From NCBI RefSeq assembly GCF_002954725.1, contig NZ_MSCQ01000001.1:396059-460058 (forward strand): a stretch of 64,000 nt of DNA, given 5' to 3'. Within the stretch, counting starts at the first letter, position 1, and every line of letters begins with the position of its first letter. The notes beneath the pieces were generated by a model. That model made no database searches, was not told the origin of the DNA, and saw only the letters and a list, made by a program, of their open reading frames with translations. The position numbers and the translations under genes are program-made. This DNA is from Photobacterium phosphoreum (lineage in GTDB: Bacteria > Pseudomonadota > Gammaproteobacteria > Enterobacterales > Vibrionaceae). Of the stretch, positions 48,618-57,644 are shown one piece after another.

Positions 48618-49877
48618 TTAGAAACGGTAACTTGCCTGTACACCTGCTAACCAAATGTGACCGGATGTTTGGCCATTAAATTTACCTAAAATAGGTAAAT
48701 CTTTTTCTTGCTCAAGCATTTTAGCTTCTTTTGCTAAAATATAGGTAAAGCCAGCATCTAAAGTTAGATTTTCAGACCAAGCATATCCAGCGCCAACACT
48801 TAACCATGTACGGTCGGTTTCAGGAATAGTTTGGGTACGGTTTGCTTCATCAACTGCTGAAGTGTCATAGGCAATACCAGAGCGCAGAACTAACTTATTA
48901 GTTGCTTGGTAAGTGGTACCAACGGCAAAGCGGTAGTTATCTTTCCAGTATTCGTTTTTAATATGCTTGTTACCGCCAAGCTGTGGAATATTGGCTTCTA
49001 GTTTTTCAAAGGTGCTCCAATCGGTCCAGTTAACACTAGCATGTACAGCCCACTGATCATTTAACTGGTGGAAACTAGCAATTTCAGCAGATGCTGGTAA
49101 CTCAAGTGGTAATGTACCCGCATAGCTACCGCCTTTTAGACCATCAAACGCAATCCCATTAGCATGACCTTCAAGGTTTAATTTAACCGCTGATTGATAA
49201 CTGATACCGATACGGTTATTAGGGTTGATTTGCCATGCAGTGCCCGCCTGCCATCCCCAAGCGTTATCTTCACCTTCCATGTATTTAAGGTGTTGACCTT
49301 TTTTGATCATACCAGGGATTGTTATTGGGCTTGCAGCACCAAAATGACCACTTGCCATTACATAACGAACACCCGCACCTATGCTTAATTGGTCATTAAT
49401 TTTGTAACCAAGATTAGGATTGATCTCAACTGTATGGACGTCGGCTTGGTTACCAAACATTGCTGCTTTGAAGTCAGTACCAAGGTCAGTGCGCATACCA
49501 AAGTGAGTACCAAAGGCAATACCAATAGTAGCTTTATCCGTTAATGGACGAGAGAAATAAAAATTGGGAATAACAGCACTATTCGCAAAATCAGAGGTAT
49601 TAGCTTGACCAAAAATTGAATGTTTACCCTCAATATCAATATTAGGATCAACATAAATCGCACCAGCAGAGACTTGAATGCCTTTTAAATAGGTTAGCAT
49701 CGCAGGGTTACGGAATTGGGCGCTGGCGTTATCTGCCATTGCGGCTTCACCTGCAAAAGCACGTCCGAGACCTGTTGCTGAATATTCAGCTAATTGAAAA
49801 CCTGCCGCGGCAGCATGACTACTAATACCCATAGCAGTAGTGATAGCTAACGCTAAAGTGATGTTATTTTTATTCAT
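48618..49877 (-). CDS. fadL: FadL-family outer membrane fatty acid transporter
   Basis: Outer-membrane beta-barrel that takes up long-chain fatty acids or other hydrophobic compounds. The signal peptide MNKNNITLALAITTAMGISS ends at HAAAA. The mature protein begins AGFQLAEYSATGLGRAFAGE, a FadL signature, followed by a barrel ending in aromatic residue F. The frame is open from 49922, but 49877 gives the proper signal peptide, so 419 residues. A second FadL paralogue lies just upstream on the same strand. Substrate cannot be deduced. Confidence 0.9.
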   Translation of the reverse strand: MNKNNITLALAITTAMGISSHAAAAGFQLAEYSATGLGRAFAGEAAMADNASAQFRNPAMLTYLKGIQVSAGAIYVDPNIDIEGKHSIFGQANTSDFANSAVIPNFYFSRPLTDKATIGIAFGTHFGMRTDLGTDFKAAMFGNQADVHTVEINPNLGYKINDQLSIGAGVRYVMASGHFGAASPITIPGMIKKGQHLKYMEGEDNAWGWQAGTAWQINPNNRIGISYQSAVKLNLEGHANGIAFDGLKGGSYAGTLPLELPASAEIASFHQLNDQWAVHASVNWTDWSTFEKLEANIPQLGGNKHIKNEYWKDNYRFAVGTTYQATNKLVLRSGIAYDTSAVDEANRTQTIPETDRTWLSVGAGYAWSENLTLDAGFTYILAKEAKMLEQEKDLPILGKFNGQTSGHIWLAGVQASYRF

Positions 49878-50180
49878 ATTAGAAAAAAGCTTATTGTTTA
49901 CAGGAATAATGCTGCAAATCATAACCGCAGCAATAATTTGCGTTAAAAGCTATCTTATAAAATGGTATGAATAAATGCTTTATACTGCATTTGTTTGAAA
50001 TGGTAGTTTTTTATCGGGTATAGTTTGTCCACTAATGAGTGGGAATTAATATTTGAGCGTACACTTGTACGAGAAATGATGTTAAGAAAAGGTTTTATTT
50101 TTATAGGATATTTTAATATATATCTTATTTTTATCGCGGTTAGCTTATAAAAAAGAGTACTTTCTGTTTATTGAGTCCAT
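49878..50180. other. non-coding region between the two fadL genes
   Basis: Contains the presumed promoter of the 48618-49877 gene (reading leftward) and a small inverted repeat CCACT-aatg-AGTGG near 50030. ATTTGAGCGTACA (50051-50063) recurs inverted as TGTACGCTCAAAT at 50226-50238, right at the end of the next fadL. No gene is visible. Confidence 0.5.
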
Positions 50181-50210
50181 AAAAAAAGAAGCCATGACGG
50201 CTTCTTTTTT
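50181..50210 (-). terminator. Rho-independent terminator of the second fadL
   Basis: AAAAAAAGAAGCC (50181-50193) and GGCTTCTTTTTT (50199-50210) form a stem with a five-base loop. On the reverse strand it ends in a T run, 28 bases after the gene's stop codon. It can work in both directions. Confidence 0.85.
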
Positions 50211-50237
50211 AGAATCAGTTATTGTTGTACGCTCAAA

Positions 50238-51464
50238 TTAGAATGAACGGCTGTACTGAAGACCATATAGCCATGCATTAGCACGAGTAGTTGCAGAAAC
50301 GGATGTACTTACGTTTGGTAGTAATGGTTGAGTTTCATTTACATTAATATCTGCACCAATAAGGTAAGTTAAACCAAAGTCGATAGTCGATTTACTATCA
50401 ATATGGTAACTAAAGCCGCCTGATAACCAATTACGGTCCGAATCAGGAACAGAAATAGATGTTAACTTACCTTGAGCACTGGTGTCGTGCATGTAACCCG
50501 CACGTAATGTCCAATCGTTGTTGAGGTAATAAGTACCACCGACTGAATAGTGCCAGCTGTTTTGCCATTGGTAATCTTTAGAAAAGTTACCGCCTGTAGT
50601 ACTTAATTGATCAAATGCGCTCCATTCAATCCATTGGACGCTGTAATGAACGGCAAATTTATCGTTAAGCTTATTAAAGCCAGAGAACTCAACCATTGAT
50701 GGTAATGGTATTTCTAGTTTTTCATTGCTCAGGTTTTGACCTTTGTAATGAATATCACCTTTGGCCTTTATTGTTGGGCTGTAGCGGTAGGATAAACCAA
50801 AGCGGTTATTTTGATTGTACTCATAAATGGTACCAAGGTTATAACCTAGTGCAATTCCATCAGCATCAATATTAAGGGCTTGTGCATTACCACGTTGTAA
50901 TTTACCACTACCATAAATAATGTCTAAACCACCACCGACGCTAAAGTGTTGGTTGATGCGGTAAGCGGCACTTAAGCCTAAATTAACACTTTTAACGTCT
51001 GTTAAGCCGCCAAAAAGGTCAGCTTTATAGCCTTTTTTAAATTCAGTTTTAGTGCCGAAGTTTGAATACAGCGACGCACCTACAGAAAATTTATCATTGA
51101 TAGGTTGAATGTAGTAGATGTTTGGTGCGTAACTGGTGCCACCAATGGATGCGTCAGCAATAGCCGTTGATGGCAGTGTGTGTTTACCAACGGTCAAAGA
51201 TGTTTGAGTATTTTTGACATGCACATCAGTATCGATAGCAATAACACCTAATGATAACGCTGGGGCGTCAAACAGTGCCATTGAAGCGGCGTTCTTTGCC
51301 ATAGTTGATGCGTTATCAGCAATAACACCATCACCTGAGAATGCACGACCTAAGCCTGTGGCTGATTGTGCATTAAGTTGGAAACCCGCAGCCATTGTTT
51401 GTGACGATGCTAAGGCGATAGCAACAGTAATAACTGAGCGTGTAAATATCTGCTTCTTGTTCAT
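50238..51464 (-). CDS. FadL-family outer membrane transporter, second copy
   Basis: Paralogue of the gene at 48618-49877: signal peptide MNKKQIFTRSVITVAIALAS then mature AGFQLNAQSATGLGRAFSGD, and a beta-barrel ending YGLQYSRSF. The frame is open from 51485. The ATG at 51464 has AGGAA about ten bases upstream, giving 408 residues. Its sequence differs strongly in the loops, so the substrate range may differ. It has its own terminator, and the region upstream contains a partial FadR-like half-site CTGACCAGT (51562-51570). Confidence 0.88.
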   Translation of the reverse strand: MNKKQIFTRSVITVAIALASSQTMAAGFQLNAQSATGLGRAFSGDGVIADNASTMAKNAASMALFDAPALSLGVIAIDTDVHVKNTQTSLTVGKHTLPSTAIADASIGGTSYAPNIYYIQPINDKFSVGASLYSNFGTKTEFKKGYKADLFGGLTDVKSVNLGLSAAYRINQHFSVGGGLDIIYGSGKLQRGNAQALNIDADGIALGYNLGTIYEYNQNNRFGLSYRYSPTIKAKGDIHYKGQNLSNEKLEIPLPSMVEFSGFNKLNDKFAVHYSVQWIEWSAFDQLSTTGGNFSKDYQWQNSWHYSVGGTYYLNNDWTLRAGYMHDTSAQGKLTSISVPDSDRNWLSGGFSYHIDSKSTIDFGLTYLIGADINVNETQPLLPNVSTSVSATTRANAWLYGLQYSRSF

Positions 51465-51677
51465 GCTTTTATGATTCCTGATCATGTTTTTATATTTATT
51501 AGTCCAGTCTATATATGACTGATTGGCGATGATTGTAGGGGGGGAAGGGGCACGATCAAAGCTGACCAGTAGTTTAGGCAGTTAAAAATACTTTCTAGCG
51601 AACAGTTGAGTTCATTTGGTATCATTTTACGCTTGTTTCTTGCAGTTTTCGCGACAATTAGCAGGATAAAAAGCAGT

Positions 51678-51713
51678 AAAAAATCGATACTTAAAGGTTA
51701 GTATCGATTTTTT
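51678..51713 (-). terminator. Rho-independent terminator of the anti-sigma gene
   Basis: A 14-bp perfect stem AAAAAATCGATACT (51678-51691) with AGTATCGATTTTTT (51700-51713) and an 8-base loop, 27 bases beyond the stop codon of the anti-sigma gene. Confidence 0.88.
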
Positions 51714-51740
51714 AGTGGTAGCTAGAGCGGGTTTATGGGG

Positions 51741-52475
51741 TTAGATCTCCCAATAGAGTTCAGATTTGAGTTTTTCGGCGATAGGCATTAGCTTTTCACC
51801 TTTATCACCAACAATAATTAAGCTGGCATCTTGCAGGGGTAATAATAAACTTTGATTAATATGGTCGCTATCTGTCGCCATTTGTGAACTTGTTTGCGGC
51901 ACAATAAATACGGCCATTTTACCTTTATCAGTACCCACAATCATATGCAATGCTCGATTACCATCAAAGCCACAATAATTGAGATAATAAATATGACCTG
52001 GTAGCTGGTTCATACTGGTACCAAAAGGTTTTAGTTTGGCATTAACTTGTTGTAACGTAACAGCTTCATCAGTATGCTCAACAAATTGGGATTCAGCGCT
52101 AACGTGTTGTAAAGCAATGGTAGACATTGACGCTGGCGTAAACACTTGTTGCTGTGGTTGTTGTGGATAAAAGTCGTGTTGGCCGACCATGACACCGACA
52201 AAAAACATTACCGATGCGGCTAACCCGTAAGAGACATAACGTTTATAGGGCGAGTGATTTTTGGGTTGTGCCTGACTCGATTGATGAAATAGAATCCGAT
52301 CGGCAAGATTATCTGGAATATCTACATTGAGCGCTTGTTTTAATTGCTGATCTAATTGTTGTAGTTCATTGGAGAAATGACGATTAGTGGTGGACTGATT
52401 TTTCGTTTTAATCAGCTCTGGGTCATTATCATTTGGATCAGCCAGTAAACGGCGACGAAATTCTAGATCATCCAT
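51741..52475 (-). CDS. DUF3379 protein, presumed anti-sigma factor
   Basis: The 244-residue product starts MDDLEFRRRLLADPNDNDPE with GGGGA six bases upstream. It has a cytoplasmic N-terminal part with basic and helical stretches, one membrane helix (about 81-98, YGLAASVMFFVGVMVG), and a periplasmic domain of about 140 residues. It matches the DUF3379 family found beside ECF sigma factors in Vibrio. The start overlaps the sigma gene stop by 8 bases. This layout is typical of a membrane anti-sigma factor, but binding to the sigma factor is inferred. Confidence 0.8.
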   Translation of the reverse strand: MDDLEFRRRLLADPNDNDPELIKTKNQSTTNRHFSNELQQLDQQLKQALNVDIPDNLADRILFHQSSQAQPKNHSPYKRYVSYGLAASVMFFVGVMVGQHDFYPQQPQQQVFTPASMSTIALQHVSAESQFVEHTDEAVTLQQVNAKLKPFGTSMNQLPGHIYYLNYCGFDGNRALHMIVGTDKGKMAVFIVPQTSSQMATDSDHINQSLLLPLQDASLIIVGDKGEKLMPIAEKLKSELYWEI

Positions 52476-52977
52476 GATGATTCCCCTTTTGAGTCGGTTT
52501 TTTTTCAAGTTGTTCTTTTAGTTGGTTACGGGCACGAAAAAGTCGCGTCATTACCGTATTGCGGTTGAGGTTCAATATTCCCGCTATTTCATCACCATTA
52601 AACCCCGCCATAACTTGTAGAATTAAAGGCTCTCGATATTCGGGCGCGAGCTTCATGATTAATCGATGCAGTAAATATTGTTCGGTGTCCATTTCGACAC
52701 TGGGCTTAGTATCTGCAATATGGTGATCATCAATATCGACTAAGTCAAATTGCTTACGTTCAAATCTACGCGCATTTTCTCGGCGTAGAATGGTAATTAG
52801 CCATGCTTTTGCCGCGTTATCATCTTGTAGGCTATCCAGTGATTTCCATGCGCGTAGGCAAGTTTCTTGCACTAAGTCTTCGGCAATATGGGGATCATGG
52901 CAAAGCCAATAAGCGTAGCGATATAAATCTTGATGCCACGCACGAACTAGAGCTTCGTAACGTTTTTGTTTATCCAT
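52468..52977 (-). CDS. ECF-type RNA polymerase sigma factor
   Basis: Sigma-70 family protein of 169 residues with region 2 (LYRYAYWLCHDPHIAEDLVQ then ETCLRAWKSLDSL) and region 4 (LAPEYREPLILQVMAGFNGD, then EIAGILNLNRNTVMTRLFRA). Region 3 and the N-terminal domain are absent, so it is an ECF sigma. Start at 52977 (MDKQKRYEALVRAW) fits the family. A longer frame from 53031 is possible. Target genes are unknown; the neighbouring fadL and fadIJ genes are candidates only by location. Confidence 0.88.
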   Translation of the reverse strand: MDKQKRYEALVRAWHQDLYRYAYWLCHDPHIAEDLVQETCLRAWKSLDSLQDDNAAKAWLITILRRENARRFERKQFDLVDIDDHHIADTKPSVEMDTEQYLLHRLIMKLAPEYREPLILQVMAGFNGDEIAGILNLNRNTVMTRLFRARNQLKEQLEKKPTQKGNHHG

Positions 52978-53206
52978 ATTTAAACAGACCGTGGCAGAAG
53001 ACTTTTTGTTTCTAAAAATATTTTTTATCATTGATGTGCCTGTATAGCGTTATTGCACCAATAAATGATGCCACCAAATAACTTTTTGAAGGATGTCTTC
53101 GGTTTTTTATCTTTTTGAGAGTATAAACCGCAATAAAATTGATCTGGTTCAAATTCTGTATTTAATGGTGGGTTATAGTTGCTCCGTCATCTGATGGCAC
53201 GGCTAT

Positions 53207-53238
53207 GGTTAAGTTGAATAACTTAATAATAGTTAACC
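53207..53238. promoter_or_regulatory. nested inverted repeats in the fadI upstream region
   Basis: TTAAGTT-gaat-AACTTAA (53209-53226) is a perfect 7-bp inverted repeat and GGTTAA (53207-53212) with TTAACC (53233-53238) adds an outer pair. It looks like an operator, but I cannot name a regulator. Confidence 0.35.
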
Positions 53239-53408
53239 CCGTCTGTTGAGCAAGATGACAACTTCCTTTTGAAGGCTGACTTTACTTTCTCCTATCAGGG
53301 TTTTCCTGATTTGCAATTGGCTTTATGTTAATTGATTATTTTATTGCGCTGATTGATTATCTTCTGCGTGAATTCAAACCATACCTACGGGTGTGGTTTT
53401 TTTTTGTT
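53239..53408 (+). ncRNA. possible small RNA ending in a terminator upstream of fadI
   Basis: A terminator-like hairpin with a T9 run (53376-53408) sits alone in a 665-base gap between the divergent sigma factor gene and fadI. Nothing coding precedes it on the + strand. Upstream are hairpins such as ATCAGG-gtttt-CCTGAT (53294-53310). I do not recognise a known RNA family and no clear promoter was found, so this is only a candidate. The start coordinate is a guess. Confidence 0.25.
53376..53408 (+). terminator. orphan Rho-independent terminator
   Basis: AAACCATACC and GGGTGTGGTTT pair with one mismatch around a short loop, followed by nine T. No protein gene ends here on the + strand. Confidence 0.65.
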
Positions 53409-53576
53409 TCAATATTGAGCTGCTATTCTTCCTCTAAATTATCCATTTTTTTTGTTAATAGTACACGGGGATAGCATTGATTATTCTTATACTATAACGA
53501 CTATTAATGTCGAGACCTTTTACTTTAAAACCCATTTATCCACTAAAGTTAAACAAATGTTTTATTTTAATAACTT

Positions 53577-53602
53577 TATAGTTACAATTATGTGGTCTGA
53601 CC
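53577..53602 (+). promoter_or_regulatory. fadIJ promoter -10 and FadR operator
   Basis: TGGTCTGACC (53593-53602) is a full match to the FadR core TGGTCNGACC. It lies 40 bases before the fadI ATG and just downstream of a -10 like TATAGT (53577-53582), where bound FadR would block transcription until acyl-CoA releases it. The -35 is poor. FadR control of fadIJ is known in E. coli. Confidence 0.6.
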
Positions 53603-53642
53603 TCGATGTGGAGGTTAATTATAATTGTGACAAGGAGTTGCG

Positions 53643-54953
53643 ATGACGGGTCTTCAAAATATCACCACACGTAATGGTGAACGTATTGCCATTGTTAGCG
53701 GTCTACGAACGCCATTTGCACGTCAATCAACCGCATTTGATGGTTTATCGGCCCTTGATTTAGGGAAGCTAACCATTAATGAAATGATCCAAACCGCTGA
53801 CTTTGATCCGCAGTTAATTGAACAAGTTGTGTTTGGGCAGGTTGTACAAATGCCTGAAGCCCCGAATATTGCGCGTGAAATTGTACTGGGTACGGGGATG
53901 AATGTTCACACTGATGCATATAGTGTGACCCGCGCTTGTGCAACTAGCTTTCAAGCAGCCGTTAATGTCACTGAAAGCATAATGGCTGGTACGATTGATA
54001 TTGGTATTGCTGGCGGCGCTGATTCAACCTCGATGCTTCCGATTGGGGTCAGTAAAAAAATGGCGGCAATATTATTAGCATTAAGTAAAACCAAAACCAT
54101 GCCAGCAAGGTTGAAATTACTCAGTACATTGAGCGTTAAAGATCTAATGCCTGTTCCTCCTGCGGTTGCTGAATATTCAACCGGGTTAAGCATGGGGCAA
54201 ACGGCAGAACAAATGGCAAAAAGTCACGCCATTAGCCGAGAAGAACAAGATGCTTTTGCGCATCGTTCGCATACATTAGCGGCTCAAGCATGGCGTGATG
54301 GTTTTCTTAACCATGAAGTTATCACTGCATTTTCAGCACCTTATCAGCAATGGATCGATCACGATAATAATGTTCGTCAAGATTCAACACTGGCAGCCTA
54401 CGCCAAATTACATCCTGCTTTTGATCGCCTGCATGGCAGTGTTACTGCCGCTAACTCAACGCCATTAACCGATGGCGCTGCGGCAATATTATTGATGCGA
54501 GAAGGGCGAGCGAAAGAGTTAGGCTTAACCCCTCTTGGGTATATTCGATCTTATGCGTTTGCCGCAATAGATGTTGCGGAAGATATGTTAATGGGGCCGG
54601 CGTATGCGAGTCCGTTAGCCCTTGAACGTGCAGGGCTGACCCTTGGTGATTTAACCTTAATTGATATGCATGAGGCTTTTGCGGCTCAAACCTTAGCTAA
54701 CGTGAAAATGTTTGGTTCTAAACGGTTTGCAAAACAAAAACTGGGTCGTGAGCAGGCCATTGGTGACATTGATATGGATAAGTTTAACGTATTAGGCGGA
54801 TCTATTGCTTATGGTCATCCTTTTGCAGCAACTGGCGCCAGAATGATCACTCAAACTTTGCATGAATTGCAGCGTCGTGGCGGTGGTTTTGCATTGAATA
54901 CGGCGTGTGCAGCAGGTGGCCTGGGTGTGGCGATGATTTTGGAGGCAGAATAA
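53643..54953 (+). CDS. fadI: 3-ketoacyl-CoA thiolase FadI
   Basis: FadI cleaves 3-ketoacyl-CoA to acetyl-CoA and a shortened acyl-CoA, the last step of beta-oxidation, as the beta subunit of the FadIJ complex. Catalytic residues are visible: C99 in [11 protein letters not shown], the His in [13 protein letters not shown], and the second Cys in [10 protein letters not shown]. Length 436 is normal. AAGGAG precedes the ATG. The last base of the stop codon is the first base of fadJ. Confidence 0.96.
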   Translation: MTGLQNITTRNGERIAIVSGLRTPFARQSTAFDGLSALDLGKLTINEMIQTADFDPQLIEQVVFGQVVQMPEAPNIAREIVLGTGMNVHTDAYSVTRACATSFQAAVNVTESIMAGTIDIGIAGGADSTSMLPIGVSKKMAAILLALSKTKTMPARLKLLSTLSVKDLMPVPPAVAEYSTGLSMGQTAEQMAKSHAISREEQDAFAHRSHTLAAQAWRDGFLNHEVITAFSAPYQQWIDHDNNVRQDSTLAAYAKLHPAFDRLHGSVTAANSTPLTDGAAAILLMREGRAKELGLTPLGYIRSYAFAAIDVAEDMLMGPAYASPLALERAGLTLGDLTLIDMHEAFAAQTLANVKMFGSKRFAKQKLGREQAIGDIDMDKFNVLGGSIAYGHPFAATGARMITQTLHELQRRGGGFALNTACAAGGLGVAMILEAE

Positions 54954-57055
54954 TGACACAATCAGCATTTAGTTTATCTTATGGTGATAATGGTATTGGT
55001 TGGCTTAAAATTGATGTCGCCAATGAAAAAATGAATACCTTACAAGCGGCTTTTGCTGATCAAGTTGGTGCTGTTTTAGCAGAGTTGAGTACCCATACTG
55101 CTCTTAAAGGATTAGTCGTCTATTCTGGTAAATCTGATAATTTTATTGCGGGTGCTGATATTCGTATGCTCGCAAATTGTGAAACCGCTGCTGATGCAGA
55201 AGCATTAGCAATTAAAGGCCAACAATTATTTGCCGCACTTGAAGATTTACCTATTCATGTTGTTGCTGCTATTCATGGGCCGTGTTTAGGCGGTGGTTTA
55301 GAGCTGGCTTTAGCATGCCATAGTCGAATTTGTACCGATGATGATATTACTCGTCTTGGTTTACCTGAAGTGCAATTAGGTTTACTACCAGGTTCTGGTG
55401 GCACACAACGTTTACCACGCTTGATTGGTGTCGCACATAGTTTGGAATTGATGCTAACGGGTAAACAAGTCCGTGCAAAACAAGCGTTAAAAAAAGGGCT
55501 AGTTGATCAAGTTGTACCGTTAAGTATTTTATTACAAGTGGCTGAACAAGTGGCATTAACTGCCAAACCGATTCGTACTCATTCGTTTCAAGATTGGGCG
55601 ATGGCCGGTAATGCATTTGGTCGCAGTGTGGTGTTTGATCAAGCGGCTAAAAAAGCCCAACAAAAAGCGCGCGGTTGTTATCCTGCCATCGATGCGATTT
55701 TAGATACGGTAAAATATGGCTTAGAAAAAGGCATCGAATCAGGACTTGAGCAAGAAGCAAAAGTGTTTGGTGATCTTGTGATGACAGCAGAATCACGCGC
55801 ATTACGTAATATTTTCTTTGCAACTACCGCGATGAAAAAAGAGATCGGGGCTGATGCAGAACCTAAGACGATTAAGCGTATAGCCGTACTGGGTGGTGGG
55901 TTAATGGGCGGTGGTATTGCGCATGTGTCGGCAATTAAAGCCGGTTATGCCGTCCGCATTAAAGATATTACTAATGATGGTATTCAACATGCGCTCGCAT
56001 ATAACTACGCTATTTTAAATCAGCAACGCCAGCGACGTATTATTCGAAAGCCACAATTACAACAGCAGATGTTACGCATTACAGGTGGGATTGATTATCG
56101 GGGTATAACTCATGCTGATGTGGTGATTGAAGCCGTATTTGAAGATCTTGCGCTTAAACAACAAATGGTTCAAGAAATTGAAGCAAATACCTCGAAAGAG
56201 ACGATTTTTGCAACCAATACATCTTCTATTCCTATCCACCACATTGCTGCTAATGCGCTGCGCCCACAAAATATTATTGGTTTACATTATTTTAGTCCCG
56301 TTGAAAAAATGCCATTAGTGGAAGTGATTCCTCATGCAGCAACATCAGCGACGACCATTGCAACCGTGGTCGCTTTAGCGAAAAAACAGGGTAAAACGCC
56401 AATAGTGGTTGCCGATAAAGCCGGTTTTTATGTCAACCGTATTTTAGCCCCTTATATGAATGAAGCGGCGCAGCTGTTATTAGCCGGAGAGCCGATTGAG
56501 CATATTGATAATGCATTGCTCAATTTTGGTTTCCCTGTTGGTCCGATTACATTACTCGATGAAGTTGGGGTGGATATTGGCGCGAAGATTAGCCCAATTT
56601 TAGAAGCTGAGTTCGGTGAGCGTTTTGCAACCTCTGAGATATTTGAATGGTTACAGCAAGATGGACGTCAAGGGCGTAAAAGTGGTAAAGGCTTCTATTT
56701 ATATGACACCAAAAATAAAGAAGTCGATAAATCGGTTTATACCTTGTTGGGGGTTGAACCTCAGCAACACTTGGCTGAAATAGATATTGCTGTCCGCTGT
56801 AGTCTGATGATGCTTAATGAAGCGGCGCGTTGTTTGGATGAAGGCGTGATTCAATCAGCGCGTGATGGTGATATTGGCGCAATATTTGGTATCGGTTTTC
56901 CACCGTTCTTAGGTGGGCCATTTAGTTATATGGATCACTTAGGTATCGATTTAGTGGTTGATATGCTGCGCCAATATAGTGATCTTTATGGTGAACGTTT
57001 TGCGCCTTGTGATGCTTTGGTTGAGATGGCACAAACAGAACAGACGTTTTATTAG
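54953..57055 (+). CDS. fadJ: multifunctional fatty acid oxidation subunit FadJ
   Basis: FadJ has enoyl-CoA hydratase (N-terminal, about 1-190: [47 protein letters not shown]) and 3-hydroxyacyl-CoA dehydrogenase (about 305-500: [20 protein letters not shown], then [16 protein letters not shown]) activities. The frame extends upstream into fadI, but the ATG at 54953 has GGAGG nearby and gives 700 residues, usual for FadJ. It is coupled to fadI. A terminator follows. Confidence 0.96.
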   Translation: MTQSAFSLSYGDNGIGWLKIDVANEKMNTLQAAFADQVGAVLAELSTHTALKGLVVYSGKSDNFIAGADIRMLANCETAADAEALAIKGQQLFAALEDLPIHVVAAIHGPCLGGGLELALACHSRICTDDDITRLGLPEVQLGLLPGSGGTQRLPRLIGVAHSLELMLTGKQVRAKQALKKGLVDQVVPLSILLQVAEQVALTAKPIRTHSFQDWAMAGNAFGRSVVFDQAAKKAQQKARGCYPAIDAILDTVKYGLEKGIESGLEQEAKVFGDLVMTAESRALRNIFFATTAMKKEIGADAEPKTIKRIAVLGGGLMGGGIAHVSAIKAGYAVRIKDITNDGIQHALAYNYAILNQQRQRRIIRKPQLQQQMLRITGGIDYRGITHADVVIEAVFEDLALKQQMVQEIEANTSKETIFATNTSSIPIHHIAANALRPQNIIGLHYFSPVEKMPLVEVIPHAATSATTIATVVALAKKQGKTPIVVADKAGFYVNRILAPYMNEAAQLLLAGEPIEHIDNALLNFGFPVGPITLLDEVGVDIGAKISPILEAEFGERFATSEIFEWLQQDGRQGRKSGKGFYLYDTKNKEVDKSVYTLLGVEPQQHLAEIDIAVRCSLMMLNEAARCLDEGVIQSARDGDIGAIFGIGFPPFLGGPFSYMDHLGIDLVVDMLRQYSDLYGERFAPCDALVEMAQTEQTFY

Positions 57056-57080
57056 TAACTGATCATTATCCATTACAATC

Positions 57081-57107
57081 AGCCTGCTTTGATGCAGGCT
57101 TATTTTT
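57081..57107 (+). terminator. Rho-independent terminator of fadIJ
   Basis: AGCCTGC (57081-57087) and GCAGGCT (57094-57100) form a 7-bp stem with a six-base loop, followed by TATTTTTG. Confidence 0.75.
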
Positions 57108-57143
57108 GTGTTGATCATAGAGAATAGAATGAGTTTGCGAGTA

Positions 57144-57425
57144 TTAGTGAGTACAACGTGTTAAACGAAAATAAGATTCAAAAAATCTACTGCGGCACAG
57201 ACGATAGCCGACTGTCGCGATCACTAATGCGATAAAAGCATTCACATGACCTACTAATATCAGTAGCAATGCACTTAATGCAATAAAACAAAAGGCATAG
57301 AGAAAAATATCAATTTGGCTATGGGATAATGTGGCAGCACAATGCGGGCAAACAAAATTATCGTCGTATGCACTTAGCTTTGGCGCCTGAATTTCAACTT
57401 GGCAATGTGGACATTGTTGAGTCAC
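57144..57425 (-). CDS. zinc-ribbon membrane protein, unknown function
   Basis: The 93-residue protein begins MTQQCPHCQVEIQAPKL and has a second CPHC about 22 residues later, a four-cysteine zinc ribbon. Two membrane helices follow (about 40-58 and 61-78), then a basic tail. It is convergent to fadJ. I cannot assign a function. Confidence 0.7.
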   Translation of the reverse strand: MTQQCPHCQVEIQAPKLSAYDDNFVCPHCAATLSHSQIDIFLYAFCFIALSALLLILVGHVNAFIALVIATVGYRLCRSRFFESYFRLTRCTH

Positions 57426-57608
57426 GTGAATCCTCTTTTAATCTATTCGTTATTATCGTAGGTATTTCTATCTATGATTAATTAGTGATAGTAATAGCGA
57501 TATATTCGAAATGAAGATTATGCTTATGAGGACGTTAACTTGGCTACTGAAATATTATGAAAGCTGTTTTTATCATAATAAAAATATTTTAATGTTAGTT
57601 GTTAAAAT

Positions 57609-57640
57609 AAAACCCTATTTATTAAAGTAAATAGGGTTTT
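57609..57640 (-). terminator. Rho-independent terminator of the protease gene
   Basis: AAAACCCTATTTA (57609-57621) and TAAATAGGGTTTT (57628-57640) form a 13-bp stem directly downstream of the protease stop codon on the - strand. The rest of the 219-base gap to the zinc-ribbon gene shows no other feature. Confidence 0.85.
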
Positions 57641-57644
57641 TTAT

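Noticed and set aside
53452..53646. 64-codon open frame before fadI
   Set aside because: It crosses the promoter and FadR operator of fadIJ and has no ribosome binding site or family resemblance.
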